7,284 bases of DNA from contig CAMLQS010000261.1 of NCBI GenBank assembly GCA_946482165.1, forward strand, positions 1 to 7,284. Reading direction: 5' to 3'. A program made the position numbers and the translations under genes. Under the pieces are notes generated by a model that was given only the letters and a program-made list of their open reading frames with translations, was not told the DNA's origin and did not search any database. This document shows positions 6,701-7,284 of this stretch, in pieces. The stretch's first letter is position 1, and each line of letters starts with the position of its first letter. The DNA comes from an uncultured Verrucomicrobiota bacterium. Lineage in GTDB: Bacteria > Verrucomicrobiota > Verrucomicrobiae > Opitutales > Opitutaceae.

Positions 6701-7284
6701 AGCACAAAGGCTATGCTCAGATGTTCCTGTTGGCCTGTTTGCCACCTGAACGTTTGGGCGCCGTCGCACGCAGTCGGCTCGATGAACTACGGCGTAAATT
6801 TCCGGAAGCGACTCCGTCGGACATTCGTCCGCCTCGACCGTTCCGAATGGAATGTGTGCCCTCGCCCATTCCGCCAGCTGCGATGCCGAAGATGAGCACA
6901 ACTGCGTGGATATCCGCGATGCGCGCCTATGATTCAGATCAAAGAGATCGACCACGCGGCCCACTGAAGGGCGGCATGCACGAACTCGGCCGAGCTTTGA
7001 AACATCAGGTGCAAAAAGACCGGGCTCGCTTTGCGAAAATGATGTTGGAGCTTCCTGATGATCTTAATCCGGTTTACTTCGACGACATTCTATACGGGTT
7101 GGTCAGAGATGATGCCGATGAGGGACAAGAAAAACAGGTCCTTACTCCGGTCGCGGTGGGCGATCTAGCGCTGGCCTTAAAAAAAGCCCACGCTCTTCCT
7201 GGGCGGCCGTGCGCCCGCTCCATCTCTCATGCCATTGGGGGCTCCGCAAAATCCGTCTTACCTGACGAGTTGCTTGTGATGGTC
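3775..7284 (+). CDS. Large STAND/NACHT-like P-loop NTPase with N-terminal nuclease-like domain (partial, putative anti-phage defence protein)
   Basis: An uninterrupted frame of 1,170 codons that leaves the window with no stop, so the C-terminus is missing. The only ATG/GTG/TTG start after the in-frame TAA at 3745 is ATG 3775. No Shine-Dalgarno is visible. Domains in order: (1) residues about 10-160 open with G-N-R-Y-E-G-I-W (12-19) and carry E38, G-V-E47-F and E-Y-H-S-V-K63-R-Q, a layout resembling PD-(D/E)XK nucleases of the Cap4/DUF4297 kind, with S-V-K where many have Q-V-K. (2) A helical linker reaches I-P-R (265-267). (3) The NTPase has Walker A G-A-A-G-L-G-K294-S295, Walker B V-L-V-I-D357-Q-L-D360 and A-C-R396-G-F-D near 394-399. 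(4) A winged-helix-like part ends in R-F-F-H-E-S-V-F-D-Y-V-F-A-R (547-560). (5) A long helical region has E-Q-H-L-F-R-R-A-Q-V-R-Q-I-L (577-590) and then extends beyond 1,170. By analogy with Avs proteins it may sense a phage component, oligomerise using ATP and activate its nuclease. That role is inference. Lower GC and mixed codons suggest transfer. Confidence 0.85.
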   Translation, partial: MPRPGGEADKLGNRYEGIWTVDALISILLGDFQSISIEPLDRARGVEFVLSLNDGGKEYHSVKRQTTQAVWSLRQLTDLNERGRSILGDLVEKVAANPAHRAAFVSGTTANELETLREAADLASAPSNFEERLRQQGRLLVAAQSRLLPLLGDFATVWNILRRIRVVGFTEPELVRRVDQKIRFSLYRSDGMSVDAEAVRLGLGDAVLGWLGTEVTSATVRDYLASRGWLERDWQRDITLQELVQRRNRAYAEHVEAELIHGAAIPRNEAADAIALLTEGFGHVAVIGAAGLGKSCTLAQIVHGLATRSIPHLTLRLDVQTSVLTPDALGRELGFPTSPAVVLAGLSRGSRSVLVIDQLDALSLVSGRNQHLWDVFEELLRESQRYPEMRVLLACRGFDAENDHRLKRLLADNTGCKRVTLAPLSCSQVEDAVRRADVDPAKLTPHDLLLLQTPQNLSLFLQGGPSEHGQVGSVQALLNRYWDYKRRRVEQRLGRAPRWVEIVRTLANWLSEHQTLSAPADVLDQYAGDSEAMASEHVIVLDGKTSRFFHESVFDYVFARTFVAQGGTAARLLTQSEQHLFRRAQVRQILAYNRDRDFSAYLDDLNRLLTDSGIRAHIKKVVIDWLRNLPDPRIEEWRIVQAAGANAPVSNWWQSVPHGSVRWFDLLLAHGVWFEWLRSSEAETVQCALWRIGQSEIMQQRSEKVAELVEPLLTGSDRGREHLQGLLRFSEPHHSRHMFDLFLRGLREGWLDDTKDHWWHHLHDFPDKAPFPAVELLKVFLERQFMRRPDGDPFPRRTKDLHFPTDYCIRLAEKAADSFLSEVLPLIATEVGKRPAGRDQTRDKLWEFTSMGTTHDFGESLLAGLAQAANNVARDHPERFKKITAPFLGRVNHSVGFILIRGWLGNPVALADDCACYLAQDSSRLRIGYDLTGGSGGPDYLSRVAIREVSPHCSAEAYALLESTILSLRNDYKKPQHKGYAQMFLLACLPPERLGAVARSRLDELRRKFPEATPSDIRPPRPFRMECVPSPIPPAAMPKMSTTAWISAMRAYDSDQRDRPRGPLKGGMHELGRALKHQVQKDRARFAKMMLELPDDLNPVYFDDILYGLVRDDADEGQEKQVLTPVAVGDLALALKKAHALPGRPCARSISHAIGGSAKSVLPDELLVMV

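Noticed and set aside
3950..6970. Numerous 60- to 125-codon open frames on both strands inside the large NTPase gene
   Set aside because: The continuous 1,170-codon frame with Walker motifs explains the region. The others are shadow frames.

Overview
The window has two compositionally different parts. Positions 1 to about 3,590 are very GC-rich (one hand-counted row, 1681-1740, is 47/60 G+C) and carry ordinary bacterial chromosomal genes. From about 3,600 to the right edge the composition drops (row 6421-6480 is 34/60 G+C), codon use becomes mixed, and a single very large gene runs off the window. The GC-rich housekeeping genes and two kinds of short intergenic repeat (an AATGACG heptad array and ATCCGTGT-type repeats) remind me of Verrucomicrobiota, perhaps Opitutales. 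That assignment comes from memory of such genomes and is only moderately supported.

Left part, minus strand: a possible coding fragment at 110-1, behind a good Shine-Dalgarno but starting at ATC; a TPR-type helical protein (603-124, GTG start); and a small three-helix DUF3817 membrane protein (999-694). The 1000-1150 divergent intergenic region holds a perfect 9-bp inverted repeat followed by the heptad array.

Left part, plus strand: an M32 metallocarboxypeptidase with complete zinc motifs (1151-2665) and a TatD-family metal-dependent hydrolase (2781-3587). They are separated by a 115-bp spacer filled with repeats. The two hydrolases are co-directional; nothing beyond proximity links them functionally.

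Right part: one uninterrupted frame from ATG 3775 to the window end, at least 1,170 codons without a stop. It encodes a multidomain P-loop NTPase. The order is an N-terminal nuclease-like domain (about residues 10-160), a linker/helical region, a STAND/NACHT-like NTPase with clear Walker A and Walker B, a winged-helix-like segment ending in an FFHESVFDYVFAR block, and a long helical C-terminal region that continues past the edge. The architecture resembles anti-phage Avs-type STAND sensors with an N-terminal nuclease effector. With the abrupt composition change just after tatD-like housekeeping DNA, the best reading is a horizontally acquired, probably defence-related gene at the left edge of an accessory island. 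Its function, C-terminus and any partner genes cannot be seen here.
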